A stretch of 11,331 nt of DNA from CAZMUN01 sp964569815 (GTDB lineage: Archaea > Iainarchaeota > Iainarchaeia > Iainarchaeales > GCA-2688035). The stretch covers positions 1-11,331 of the forward strand of contig CAZMUN010000035.1 in assembly GCA_964569815.1 (NCBI GenBank). The letters run 5' to 3'. A program made the translations under genes and the position numbers. The notes below the pieces were generated by a model. The model did no database searches and was not told where the DNA came from. It worked only from the letters and a program-made list of their open reading frames with translations. Shown here piece after piece: positions 1-6,259 of the stretch (position 1 is the stretch's first letter; the number at the start of each line of letters is the position of its first letter).

Positions 1-1
1 C

Positions 2-379
2 TACGAAACAGCGGAAACAACTTGTGACGACGGCCTAGACAACGACTGCGACGGCGATGCAGATGGCTATGATTCAGATTGCATTGTGGTTTCAGGGCTT
101 GAAACCGATGAAGGATGGGACAATGGATCAGACGACTACATTGATGAAGTTAGCGGGTTTCCTTTCAGTTCAACAGGCTGTGAAGGCGGCAACTGTCTTG
201 GATATTACGTGTTTTTCACAAGCGGGTCTTATGCAGGCCAAGCCTTTGAGATTATTGACACCTGCTGCGGTGGCTATGGATGCTGGGACTCAGAATGCGC
301 TATGCTTTCAGGGCTTGATGCAACCAATGACAGCCCTGGCAATTTTGGGCCTTGGAATTTTAATATAACAAACCCCTGA
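2..379 (+). CDS. C-terminal part of a secreted/surface protein with a MopE-type metal-binding motif (5' end outside window)
   Basis: The frame is open from the first bases of the window and ends at TGA 377-379; the N-terminus lies outside. The first ~27 residues read YETAETTCDDGLDNDCDG followed by DADGYDSDC. This is the Cys/Asp-rich pattern C-x-DG-x-DNDCDG of the Cu-binding_MopE family motif, common in extracellular bacterial and archaeal proteins. The following ~95 residues are rich in Gly, Asp, aromatic residues and cysteines (paired Cys in DTCCGGYGC), as expected of a disulfide- or metal-stabilised domain outside the cell. No membrane anchor follows, so any anchoring would have to be N-terminal. 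Metal binding is inferred from the motif and the metal is not determined. The gene converges on the lipoprotein gene with only 3 bp between the stop codons. Confidence 0.65.
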   Translation, partial: YETAETTCDDGLDNDCDGDADGYDSDCIVVSGLETDEGWDNGSDDYIDEVSGFPFSSTGCEGGNCLGYYVFFTSGSYAGQAFEIIDTCCGGYGCWDSECAMLSGLDATNDSPGNFGPWNFNITNP

Positions 380-382
380 TTT

Positions 383-664
383 TTAGCCTTGGGAGGCCCA
401 GGCAACACATGTTTCTATCATTTGCTGGTCCTGAATCTGCTGGCACAAGTCAGGGTTTTTTTCCTTTACTGCCTGGTTCATTAACTCGGAATCAGGGCCG
501 GGTTCAACTTCAGGCGGGCTCTTAGGCTGCTGTGGGCTTTGGGGCTGTGTGCCCTGGTTTGGCTGACTGTCTTGATTTGGCTCATCAACAGCTGGCTGGG
601 TGCAGCCGCTTAGGGCAACTGCAAGAACAAGGATAAGAGATGCTGCCAGAACCTTTTTTGCCAT
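383..664 (-). CDS. Small lipoprotein with a Pro/Gln-rich linker and a C-terminal two-cysteine motif
   Basis: This 93-residue protein begins MAKK, followed by a hydrophobic stretch and a lipobox LSGC (Cys21), the signature of a signal-peptidase-II-type lipoprotein, so it is probably exported and lipid-anchored outside the membrane. Residues ~22-58 form a low-complexity Pro/Gln/Glu/Asp linker. The last ~30 residues (AVKEKNPDLC, then TCVAWA) hold two cysteines spaced like the short helical two-Cys units I associate with archaeal lipoproteins; that resemblance is from memory. No enzymatic domain is visible. The gene lies 141 bp downstream of the LSm gene. An A-rich TATA-like tract (about 687-699 on this strand) would place transcription within a few bases of the ATG, so it may be a separate leaderless transcript; the AGGAAG at 679-684 is too far away (14 nt) to be a normal SD. 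Function unknown. Confidence 0.75.
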   Translation of the reverse strand: MAKKVLAASLILVLAVALSGCTQPAVDEPNQDSQPNQGTQPQSPQQPKSPPEVEPGPDSELMNQAVKEKNPDLCQQIQDQQMIETCVAWASQG

Positions 665-805
665 GCAAATAAGTAGGGCTTCCTGGTTTTTATTTTTTTG
701 GTTTTGGGAAAAAAATTGGTTTTTTTATTGCGAAGATGGGTTATTTATTGAGCGATTAGAGGAGCGAAATAACCCTGTTGCTCAGATAAGCCGGCTGCTT
801 GGCTC
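665..805. other. Intergenic region between LSm and lipoprotein genes
   Basis: This 141-bp region holds no open frame I would call a gene. It contains a perfect 9-bp inverted repeat (738-746/767-775) and, further left, T- and A-rich tracts (687-729). On the minus strand these read as a T7 run (709-715), a possible end signal for the LSm transcript, and as A/T-rich TATA-like sequences for the lipoprotein gene. Confidence 0.5.
738..775 (-). terminator. Perfect 9-bp inverted repeat downstream of LSm (possible terminator or mRNA 3' structure)
   Basis: GGGTTATTT at 738-746 is the exact reverse complement of AAATAACCC at 767-775, with a 20-nt loop. It lies 30-68 nt past the LSm stop codon on the minus strand and is followed there by a T7 run (positions 715-709). 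Archaeal termination depends mostly on T-tracts, so the hairpin may instead stabilise the mRNA 3' end. Its role is inferred. Confidence 0.4.
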
Positions 806-1024
806 TCAAACGCTGATTAGGACTACGCTGTCGCCGCGCAGCATTACCTTGCCGTACTTGGTTTGGGTTTCGCCGTTTTCGAGCTTTTCTGCGTTGTCTA
901 GAACCAGGTTTAGGTGCACGTCAAAGGCTTTGAGTGTGCCTCTTATTGAAACCTGGCCTTTTAGCAGTACCAGTATTTCTTTTCCGATTGATTCGTTTAG
1001 CATGTCGAATGGTCTGTTTGCCAT
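806..1024 (-). CDS. Sm-like archaeal protein (LSm/SmAP)
   Basis: This 72-residue protein has the size of an archaeal SmAP. It shows Sm1 (about residues 13-44: GKEILVLLKG, then RGTLKAFDVHLNLVLDNA) and Sm2 (about 59-70: GKVMLRGDSVVLIS). Residues D35, H37 and N39 (DVHLN) and RGD 63-65 are the positions that line the uridine-binding pocket in this family. Such proteins form hexameric or heptameric rings that bind U-rich RNA and act in RNA processing or chaperoning. The ATG follows the MinD stop codon by 7 bp, and an SD-like AAGTGAT overlaps the MinD stop, so translation is probably coupled to MinD. It is the last gene of the minus-strand cluster before a hairpin and T-tract. Confidence 0.95.
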   Translation of the reverse strand: MANRPFDMLNESIGKEILVLLKGQVSIRGTLKAFDVHLNLVLDNAEKLENGETQTKYGKVMLRGDSVVLISV

Positions 1025-1031
1025 TGTGAAA

Positions 1032-1823
1032 TCACTTCTTCCTTTTGAATATCGCGAGCAACTTGCTTAAAAACCCTTGCTTTTTTTCTTCTTTGAGGAA
1101 TTCTTTGGAGCGGATTCCTGCAATTTTGGCTGCAACTTTTCTCATTGCTATTGCCCCTGGGGAAGTGGGCTTTCTTAGTATGACTGGCTGAACGTTTTGC
1201 TGCATGAAGCTTCGCCTTATCTCTAGGTCAAATGGAATGGTGCCGTAAACTGGCAGTTCAAGCATTTTCATTATGTCCTCATTGCTTATTTCGCCTTTTT
1301 CTCCCATGGAAAAGTTTACAACGACTGCTATTGGGTTTGAGCCAAGCCTTTGTGCCACGATTTTTGTTTTAAGGACGTCGGCAATGCTTGGCGAGGTAGG
1401 CATCGTAATCAGTATCACTTCGTCTGCTGCTGCAAGCGAGGACATGACGTTTTTTTCTATTCCTGGCGGAGCGTCAAGTAAAACGAAGTCGTATTTTGGG
1501 GCCGTTTCTTTTACAACTGCTTCAAGCCTTTCTGTGTCCACTCGGCGGTAGGATTCAAGGCTTAGTCCAGAGGGAATGAAGTTTATTCCGTTTGGCCCCT
1601 CATAGATTGCGTCTTCGACTGCGCTTTCGCCGACCAAGACATCGTGGAGTGTTATTGGCGAGGACTGCATTCCCAAAAGCAGTGAAAGGTTGGCCATTGC
1701 AATGTCTGCGTCAATGAGAAGCACTTTGAAGTTTTTTTGGGCCAATGCAATGCCTGCGTTTGCCGTAACAGTGGTTTTTCCGACACCGCCTTTTCCTGAT
1801 GCAATGGTTATTATTTTTCCCAC
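1032..1823 (-). CDS. MinD/ParA-family ATPase with a C-terminal amphipathic membrane-targeting tail
   Basis: This 263-residue protein has a deviant Walker A, GKGGVGKT (10-17, signature Lys11 and catalytic Lys16), DAD at 38-40 (switch I region) and DAPPG at 117-121 (switch II/Walker B), as in MinD. The last ~15 residues (GFLSKLLAIFKRKK) form a short basic amphipathic helix like the MinD membrane-targeting sequence, so ATP-dependent membrane association is likely. The start codon is GTG at 1823: AAGG at 1834-1831 lies 7 nt upstream, and the protein begins directly with the conserved MGKIITIASGKGG. An A/T-rich box near 1857-1868 could be a promoter. Its neighbours are a Roadblock-like protein upstream and LSm 7 bp downstream. 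The partner or cargo is unknown; MinD-like proteins in archaea are often multi-copy and not tied to cell division. Confidence 0.92.
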   Translation of the reverse strand: MGKIITIASGKGGVGKTTVTANAGIALAQKNFKVLLIDADIAMANLSLLLGMQSSPITLHDVLVGESAVEDAIYEGPNGINFIPSGLSLESYRRVDTERLEAVVKETAPKYDFVLLDAPPGIEKNVMSSLAAADEVILITMPTSPSIADVLKTKIVAQRLGSNPIAVVVNFSMGEKGEISNEDIMKMLELPVYGTIPFDLEIRRSFMQQNVQPVILRKPTSPGAIAMRKVAAKIAGIRSKEFLKEEKKQGFLSKLLAIFKRKK

Positions 1824-1828
1824 AAAAA

Positions 1829-1834
1829 CACCTT
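1829..1834 (-). promoter_or_regulatory. Ribosome binding site deciding the GTG start of the MinD-like gene
   Basis: The minus strand reads AAGGTG, then five T, then GTG. AAGG ends 7 nt before the GTG, the same spacing seen at other genes in this window, which supports the non-ATG start. Confidence 0.65.
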
Positions 1835-1884
1835 GATATTATATTTGCTTCAACGTTAAAAAATATTGCCCTAAAAGCAGGATT

Positions 1885-2343
1885 TTAGTTAAGCCTCTTT
1901 TTTGCCAAAATTTTTTCGATTTCTTTTGCAATGGCTTTCAATTCAACTGTTGAAAGCGAGGAATTGGCTTTTACGATGAAGAGGCTTTCTTTGAAGGGCA
2001 TGAGCATTACCCATTCCTTTTTGCTTCTCAGGGTTATGAAATCTGTTTCGCTAAAAGCGCGGTTTATGAATCCTAAAAGCTCTTGGCCTGAAGCGCTTTC
2101 CTTTTGGCCGTTTCCAGAGCTGCTGAAAACAAGCCCTTTGTCAAGCTTTCTGATTGTTATGCTGTTGACCAAGTGCTTTTTTTTGATGCATGTTAAAAGC
2201 TCTTGGGCTTCTTTTCCTTTGATTAGGGGCATTGGTTTTGCCAACACGTCGTAAATCATTGCAAACTGTTGCTCTGGCAACTCTGTTGAATCAAAGTCCA
2301 GTACCTTGGATGCAAATTTTGTGAAAAGTTTGTTTAGGCCCAT
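1885..2343 (-). CDS. Roadblock/LC7-like small protein (tentative)
   Basis: This 152-residue protein has no enzyme motif that I recognise. Residues ~55-150 alternate strands and helices in an order that fits a Roadblock/LC7 (profilin-like) fold: a strand pair with glycine turn (SITIRKLDKGLVFSSSG), an amphipathic helix (QELLGFINRAF), strands (DFITLRSKKEWVMLMPF, then ESLFIVKANS) and a final helix (LKAIAKEIEKILAKK). Roadblock proteins usually dimerise and regulate or localise P-loop NTPases. The MinD ATPase encoded 61 bp downstream is an obvious candidate partner, but this is inference from position and fold pattern. The ATG follows GAGG at a rather long 11-nt spacing. No signal peptide or membrane segment is present. 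Confidence 0.6.
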   Translation of the reverse strand: MGLNKLFTKFASKVLDFDSTELPEQQFAMIYDVLAKPMPLIKGKEAQELLTCIKKKHLVNSITIRKLDKGLVFSSSGNGQKESASGQELLGFINRAFSETDFITLRSKKEWVMLMPFKESLFIVKANSSLSTVELKAIAKEIEKILAKKRLN

Positions 2344-2445
2344 TGAAAAAACTGCCTCTTATAAAAGTTGAAAACAGCGAAAACCAATTAAAACCATGCT
2401 TGCCGCTTTCTGGTTTAAAAATTGCTGCTAAAGCCCCCTCTTTTT

Positions 2446-2934
2446 TCATATTCCGCCTAAGCCAAGGCCTTTGAGGATTTTTTGCTTGGTGTCCCCGCCT
2501 TTCAAGTCCACTTTGAGTTCCTCTGAAACCAGTTCGCCTCGGTATTTTTCTGGCTCCAGCCTTGAAAGCATTGACTGGTCCAATGGCTTTGGAATCGCTA
2601 TTTTTTCGTTGAATGCAAGTATTAGGTCAATCTGCTGTTTGGAAAGCTTGTTGACGTCAAAAACTCCTTTTTTGGCTTTGAGGCTGTTGAGTGAAAGCCT
2701 TAATGCTGTCAGGCCATAGAGCTGCTTGTTTATTCTCAGGGCTGAAAAGGCTGCTCCTACAACGCGGCTGTCTTTTATCAAAAGCAGGCCTTCTTCCAGG
2801 CCGGATATTCCTTCAATTGTCGCAACAAGGTAGCCTGAAAAGTCTGATTTGAGCAGTGAACCTGCTTTTTGGAAAGGGTCTTCTTCCGAAAATGTTTTTT
2901 GCTGTTCTTCAACGCTCCCAATAGGTATGTTCAT
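2446..2934 (-). CDS. DUF2226-like archaeal protein
   Basis: This 162-residue soluble protein has a central block (about 33-110) reading FSGYLVATIEG, then GLEEGLLLIKDSRVVGA, then a YGLTALRLSLNSLKAKKGVFDV segment and LSKQQIDLILAFNE. This order resembles the archaeal DUF2226 family and, more loosely, DUF4388-type effector domains, but the assignment is from memory of the patterns. The C-terminal tail (about 125-162) is Lys/Gly-rich and ends KGLGLGGI. The start ATG overlaps the stop of the upstream NYN gene (ATGA at 2934-2931), so the two are translationally coupled and likely act together. A 102-bp gap follows before the Roadblock-like gene. Function unknown. Confidence 0.7.
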   Translation of the reverse strand: MNIPIGSVEEQQKTFSEEDPFQKAGSLLKSDFSGYLVATIEGISGLEEGLLLIKDSRVVGAAFSALRINKQLYGLTALRLSLNSLKAKKGVFDVNKLSKQQIDLILAFNEKIAIPKPLDQSMLSRLEPEKYRGELVSEELKVDLKGGDTKQKILKGLGLGGI

Positions 2935-3452
2935 TTTGGTTCACCTAACACTATTACTACGTCGGCGGTGTTTTTTAAGGCTGCTGCCGAGGACTCTTCA
3001 ACCAAGACAACAATGGTTTCCTTTCCATAGCGCTTTGCTTTCATTATGGCTGGCAAAAAGTCTGAATCGCGTGTAACAAATGCTATTGCGTGGATTTTTT
3101 TGTTGAAGGCGGCTTCTGTTGCGTCGCAGGCCATGGCAACGTCTATGTCGCCAACTGTTAAAACGGTTTCAAATCCCTGGTTTACAACAGCTTCAACCAA
3201 TTTGTTGCTTGCAAACTGGTTCAAAAAGACTTTGGCTATTTTCAGGTTGCCGCGCTTTTCCAAAACGGCTTTTATGTCCTTCATGTCTATGCCAAGCTCT
3301 TTTCGCAAAAGGTTTGGGCCGTCAACAAAAACGGCGATGTTTTTTGGTTTCTTTTTCTTTATGGCTTGGCCAAGGCTCTCGCTCACCGAAGCCAAAACGC
3401 TTGACTTTCTTTTAGAGGCCTTTGCAGGCTTTTTCTTTTTTCCCAAAACCAA
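2931..3452 (-). CDS. NYN-domain protein, TIGR00288/LabA-like (putative ribonuclease)
   Basis: This 173-residue protein starts with a Lys-rich segment (5-36), then a PIN-like NYN core: FVDGPNLL (Asp44), GDIDVAMACD (Asp102, Asp104, Asp110) and TRDSDFLP (Asp129, Asp131). These acidic clusters are where NYN/PIN nucleases bind metal, so RNA cleavage is plausible but unproven. Length and motif order fit the archaeal TIGR00288 family. The only usable start in this frame is TTG at 3452, since an in-frame TGA lies 6 nt further upstream. AGGTG at 3464-3460 sits 7 nt before the TTG and supports it. An ATG at 3456 is in a different frame. The stop overlaps the start of the DUF2226-like gene by 4 bp. With LSm in the same cluster, a role in RNA metabolism is a reasonable inference. 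Confidence 0.88.
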   Translation of the reverse strand: MVLGKKKKPAKASKRKSSVLASVSESLGQAIKKKKPKNIAVFVDGPNLLRKELGIDMKDIKAVLEKRGNLKIAKVFLNQFASNKLVEAVVNQGFETVLTVGDIDVAMACDATEAAFNKKIHAIAFVTRDSDFLPAIMKAKRYGKETIVVLVEESSAAALKNTADVVIVLGEPK

Positions 3453-3599
3453 ACATCAACACCTGTTAAGCCAATAGATTAATGAAAATAAGAAAGGCCA
3501 AAAGAAACAAAAATCTAATGCTTTTGCTTTAAAGGATGGCTCCTGCCTGGGGAAAACCTATTTAAATTGAAGCGGCTTACTTTATTTCAAGGTTTTTTT
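3453..3599. promoter_or_regulatory. Divergent intergenic region NYN gene / aIF5A
   Basis: This 147-bp region separates the leftward NYN cluster from rightward aIF5A. The left part carries the SD AGGTG (3460-3464) and AT-rich sequence around 3484-3492 that could serve the leftward promoter. The right part carries the aIF5A TATA box. No gene is seen. Confidence 0.6.
3559..3567 (+). promoter_or_regulatory. TATA box of aIF5A
   Basis: TATTTAAAT is preceded by a purine-rich GGGGAAAACC stretch that could be a BRE. It lies 33-41 nt before the ATG at 3600, predicting transcription start near 3588-3592 and a very short leader that begins around the AAGG sequence. Confidence 0.65.
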
Positions 3600-4001
3600 A
3601 TGGCAGATGGGGAAAAAAAGTTTACAACTGTTGGCTCTTTGAAGCCAGGCTCTTTTGTTTTGATTGACGGCTTCCCCTGCCAGGTTAAAAGTGTTGAGAA
3701 GTCAAAGCCAGGAAAGCATGGCTCTGCAAAGGCCAGAATTGTTGCATTTGACGTTTTTTCAGGCCAGAAGCGCGGCCTTTTGAAGCCCACGTCCGGCGAT
3801 GCCGAAGTGCCTATAATGGCCAAGGGTTCAGGGCAAGTGGTTGCAGTTATGGGCGATGTCGTGCAGATAATGGACCTTGTTTCATACGAAACCTTTGACG
3901 TGAAAAAGCCCCAGGGGATTTCAGGCCTTGAATCAGGCGTTGAAGTGGAATACATAAGGTGGGGCGACGAGCTCAAGATTGTGAGAAAAAAAGGCAGCTG
4001 A
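3600..4001 (+). CDS. Translation factor aIF5A (hypusine-containing)
   Basis: This 133-residue protein has the length of archaeal aIF5A. The N-terminal SH3-like domain carries the hypusination loop SKPGKHGSAKAR, with Lys39 as the residue modified to (deoxy)hypusine by deoxyhypusine synthase. A C-terminal OB-fold domain (about 70-133) follows. The factor promotes peptide-bond formation at stalled ribosomes and termination. The ATG at 3600 is chosen because AAGG at 3589-3592 is 7 nt upstream and family members begin around here; a TTG at 3567 would add 11 residues that are not family-like and would lie upstream of the predicted transcript start. It appears monocistronic, followed by an inverted repeat. 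The modifying enzyme is not encoded in this window. Confidence 0.97.
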   Translation: MADGEKKFTTVGSLKPGSFVLIDGFPCQVKSVEKSKPGKHGSAKARIVAFDVFSGQKRGLLKPTSGDAEVPIMAKGSGQVVAVMGDVVQIMDLVSYETFDVKKPQGISGLESGVEVEYIRWGDELKIVRKKGS

Positions 4002-4029
4002 ATTCTTTTTTCAAAGCCGGTTGTCAAGC

Positions 4030-4075
4030 AAAGGCTTTCTTGAGAGAGTTAGCTTTATTAACAGCGAAAGCCTTT
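4030..4075 (+). terminator. Inverted repeat with T-run after aIF5A, abutting the next promoter
   Basis: AAAGGCTTTC (4030-4039) and GAAAGCCTTT (4066-4075) are exact reverse complements with a 26-nt loop; inside, GTTA (4048-4051) and TAAC (4059-4062) could pair too. The right arm runs into CCTTTTTATATAAAA, so a T5 tract follows the stem (terminator-like) while the same bases form the TATA box of the next gene. Confidence 0.45.
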
Positions 4076-4102
4076 TTATATAAAATTAAACTTGTTTGGA
4101 GG
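4075..4102 (+). promoter_or_regulatory. TATA box and SD of the helical-protein/UbiB unit
   Basis: TTTATATAAA (4075-4084) is a strong TATA box. GGAGG (4098-4102) lies 7 nt before the ATG at 4110 and is the best SD in the window. The predicted start from this TATA (about 4104-4107) would fall after the SD, so either initiation is at an upstream weaker box (TTTATTA, 4054-4060) or both leadered and near-leaderless transcripts exist. Confidence 0.55.
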
Positions 4103-4109
4103 TTTGTTT

Positions 4110-4484
4110 ATGCCAAAAGATTTGGTCAAAGAAGGATTGACTTTTGCTCTAGGCGTTGTAAAAATCAGCGGCGAGCGCTTCAACGGTGTTGTGAAACAGT
4201 TGGAGAAAAAGAACAAGGTAAGCAGCAGGGAAGGAAAGGCCATGGTCCAGAAATGGGTTGCCGAGCAGGAAAAGTCTTTGGAAAAAATGCGAAGGCAGCT
4301 TAAAAAAGAGGCCTTGAAGACAAAGGTTTACTCGGCAAAAGATTTGGAGAACTTGAATAAGAGCATCAAAAAGCTTTCCAAAGAAATTGAAAGGATTCAC
4401 AAGAAAAAGAAGGCCATGGAAAAAAAAACCAAAAAACGTTCTTTGAATAAAAGAACCTCAAAGAAAAAAAAGAAGAAAAGATGA
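4110..4484 (+). CDS. Lysine-rich helical, phasin-like protein encoded next to UbiB
   Basis: This 124-residue protein is chosen from ATG 4110 (GGAGG 7 nt upstream) rather than an upstream TTG at 4092. The N-terminal ~65 residues (LVKEGLTFALGVVKISGERFNGVVKQL, then a second helix with KWVAEQEKSLEKM) resemble the short phasin/polyhydroxyalkanoate-granule-associated family: a weakly hydrophobic first helix followed by a charged helix. Residues ~80-110 form a coiled coil (LENLNKSIKKLSKEIERI), and the tail ends in a Lys/Arg run. The name does not imply polyhydroxyalkanoate storage here. The stop is 6 bp before the UbiB start, so co-expression is likely. I recall phasin-like genes beside AarF/UbiB genes in some bacteria, which would fit a conserved partnership, but I cannot check this. 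The A-rich 3' end (4459-4482) is prone to sequencing indels. Confidence 0.6.
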   Translation: MPKDLVKEGLTFALGVVKISGERFNGVVKQLEKKNKVSSREGKAMVQKWVAEQEKSLEKMRRQLKKEALKTKVYSAKDLENLNKSIKKLSKEIERIHKKKKAMEKKTKKRSLNKRTSKKKKKKR

Positions 4485-4490
4485 GCTTGA

Positions 4491-6161
4491 ATGCTGAATT
4501 TTCTTGAAACCCCGAGGGACATAAGACGGTTCCTTGAAATAATGAAGGTTTTCCTCAAATACGGCTGGGAGTCGGCTTTTGAAATCCAGAGGAAGAGGGA
4601 AAAGTTCCCCTTTCTCACAAGGCTTGAAAAAACAGGGAAAAAGCACGACGAGATTCCAGGGCCAGTGAAGCTGAGAAAAATTTTTGAGGAACTTGGCCCG
4701 ACTTTCATAAAATTCGGGCAAATGCTAAGCACGAGACCTGACCTCATAAAAGAAGAGTACATAGTCGAGCTGAGAAAGCTTCAGGACGAAGTGGCTCCGT
4801 TCGATTTCCTCGAGGTAAAGCACACTCTGAAGAAAGAGCTTGAAAAGCCTTTGGACTCGGTTTTCAAGGAATTTGACAAAGAGCCTGTTGCAGTGGCCTC
4901 GTTGGGGCAAGTGCATTTGGCAAAGCTCAAAAACGGCAAGCATGTTGCAGTAAAGGTGCAAAGGCCTGACATCGAACAAGTGATTGCAGAAGACCTACGG
5001 ATAATGAGCTTTATTGCAGGCCTTGTTGAAAAAAGCATTAAAAGCACCCAATACTACAATCCGACAAGCATTGCAGCAGAGTTTGCTGAAACCATTAGAA
5101 AGGAACTTGACTACAACCGCGAGGCCAAAAACGCTGAAAGGTTTGCCCACAATTTCAGAAACGGCGAAAATGTCGTGATACCAAAAGTCTTCAAGCGGTA
5201 CACAACCAAAAGGGTTCTAGTGCTGGAAAAAGTTGAAGGCAGAAAAATAAGCTCTTTTTACAAGAACAAGAATCCCGCTTTGAAGAAAAGGATTGCAAAA
5301 GCCTACATCAAGTGCTTCTTCAAGCAGATGCTGGTCCACGGCTTTTTTCAGGCAGACCCCCACCCTGCAAACATATTTGTTTCAGTGCACAAAGGAAAGC
5401 CAACGATAAGCCTTGTGGACTTTGGAATGGTTGGGCGCTTGGACCGAGAGCTCCGCGACGGCTTTGCCACAACAATGGTTTTGCTGGTTGAACGCAATGT
5501 AAAAGGCCTTTACAAGCACTTCCAGGCCATGAAGCTTTTAGACCGAGTCAAAGACGAAAAACAGCTGATGAACGACATGTCTGAAATAATTGACTACTTT
5601 TACGACATGGAGTTCGGCAGAATAGACCTGGCCGGATTCGGGCAGGCTTTCATAAACCTGATGGTAAAACACAAGGTAAAGGTTCCAAGGCACTACCTTC
5701 TCTTTTTGAGAAGCATAAGCATTGCCCAGGACACAGTGCTAAAACTGTACCCGGAAATAAACCTTGTTGAAGAGGCCAAGCCATACATTGAAAAAATCAT
5801 TGTGGAAAAAACCAGGCCAGAATACATGCTTCGCTCTTTCCGCGACAACTACTTTGAGTTCAGCCGCTTTTTGAGAGAGCTTCCAGAAAGCCTTATGAAC
5901 ATCTTCAAAAAAATGGAGGAAGAAAACTTCAAGGTACAGCTGGAAGCAGAAACATTGGACAACCTGGGCCACAGCCTGAACAAAAGCTCTAACACGTTAA
6001 GCATAAGCATAATAATTGCAGCCCTTATTATGGGCTCATCGCTTCTTCTAAGCAGCAAAATTGAAACAAGCATTGGAAGCACGGTAGACATCGGGACCCT
6101 TGGCTTTATAGTGGCGGGAATAATCGGCATGCTTATCGTAATAAGGATACTCAACGCATAA
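4491..6161 (+). CDS. UbiB/ABC1 (AarF) family atypical kinase with two C-terminal membrane helices
   Basis: This 556-residue protein carries the ABC1 signatures in order: KFGQ (74-77, the KxGQ motif), an altered Ala-rich nucleotide loop VAVASLGQVH (133-142), VAVKV with Lys155, ExD (Glu205/Asp207 in KELDYNREAKN), catalytic loop ADPHPAN (Asp289, Asn294) and DFG (310-312). Two hydrophobic helices (about 502-521 and 534-553) anchor it to the membrane, as in bacterial and organellar UbiB. The family is an atypical ATPase/kinase acting on isoprenoid lipid metabolism, classically coenzyme Q biosynthesis; in an archaeon the target lipid or quinone is unknown. All key residues are present, so it should be active. 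It follows the helical protein gene by 6 bp without a clear SD of its own, consistent with coupling. A hairpin lies downstream. Confidence 0.95.
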   Translation: MLNFLETPRDIRRFLEIMKVFLKYGWESAFEIQRKREKFPFLTRLEKTGKKHDEIPGPVKLRKIFEELGPTFIKFGQMLSTRPDLIKEEYIVELRKLQDEVAPFDFLEVKHTLKKELEKPLDSVFKEFDKEPVAVASLGQVHLAKLKNGKHVAVKVQRPDIEQVIAEDLRIMSFIAGLVEKSIKSTQYYNPTSIAAEFAETIRKELDYNREAKNAERFAHNFRNGENVVIPKVFKRYTTKRVLVLEKVEGRKISSFYKNKNPALKKRIAKAYIKCFFKQMLVHGFFQADPHPANIFVSVHKGKPTISLVDFGMVGRLDRELRDGFATTMVLLVERNVKGLYKHFQAMKLLDRVKDEKQLMNDMSEIIDYFYDMEFGRIDLAGFGQAFINLMVKHKVKVPRHYLLFLRSISIAQDTVLKLYPEINLVEEAKPYIEKIIVEKTRPEYMLRSFRDNYFEFSRFLRELPESLMNIFKKMEEENFKVQLEAETLDNLGHSLNKSSNTLSISIIIAALIMGSSLLLSSKIETSIGSTVDIGTLGFIVAGIIGMLIVIRILNA

Positions 6162-6259
6162 TCAAAGCCAGGTTCCGACACCCAAAGCCGCCACATCCGG
6201 CTGGTCTGGGCAAGGGCCTGTTTCGCTTCGCTCAACAGGCCAAGCTTCGCAAAAACATC
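6162..6259. other. Convergent intergenic region UbiB / DUF63
   Basis: This 98-bp region between two converging stop codons holds no gene. It contains a hairpin (6215-6241) and one copy of a 19-bp imperfect direct repeat (6169-6187) whose partner is the 3' end of the DUF63 gene (6267-6285). Confidence 0.5.

Noticed and set aside
600..1070. 156-codon plus-strand frame
   Set aside because: It lies antisense to the LSm gene and covers the T-rich intergenic region; its composition is that of a shadow frame.
3567..3599. TTG start adding 11 residues to aIF5A
   Set aside because: It overlaps the TATA box, so it would precede the predicted transcript start; ATG 3600 has an SD at 7 nt.
6168..6187. 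T-arm-like GGTTCCGACACCC suggesting a tRNA
   Set aside because: No acceptor, D-arm or anticodon pairing could be built around it on either strand.
5849..6235. 128-codon minus-strand frame through the UbiB 3' end and the hairpin
   Set aside because: It lies antisense to the UbiB membrane helices and has no recognisable domain or start signal.
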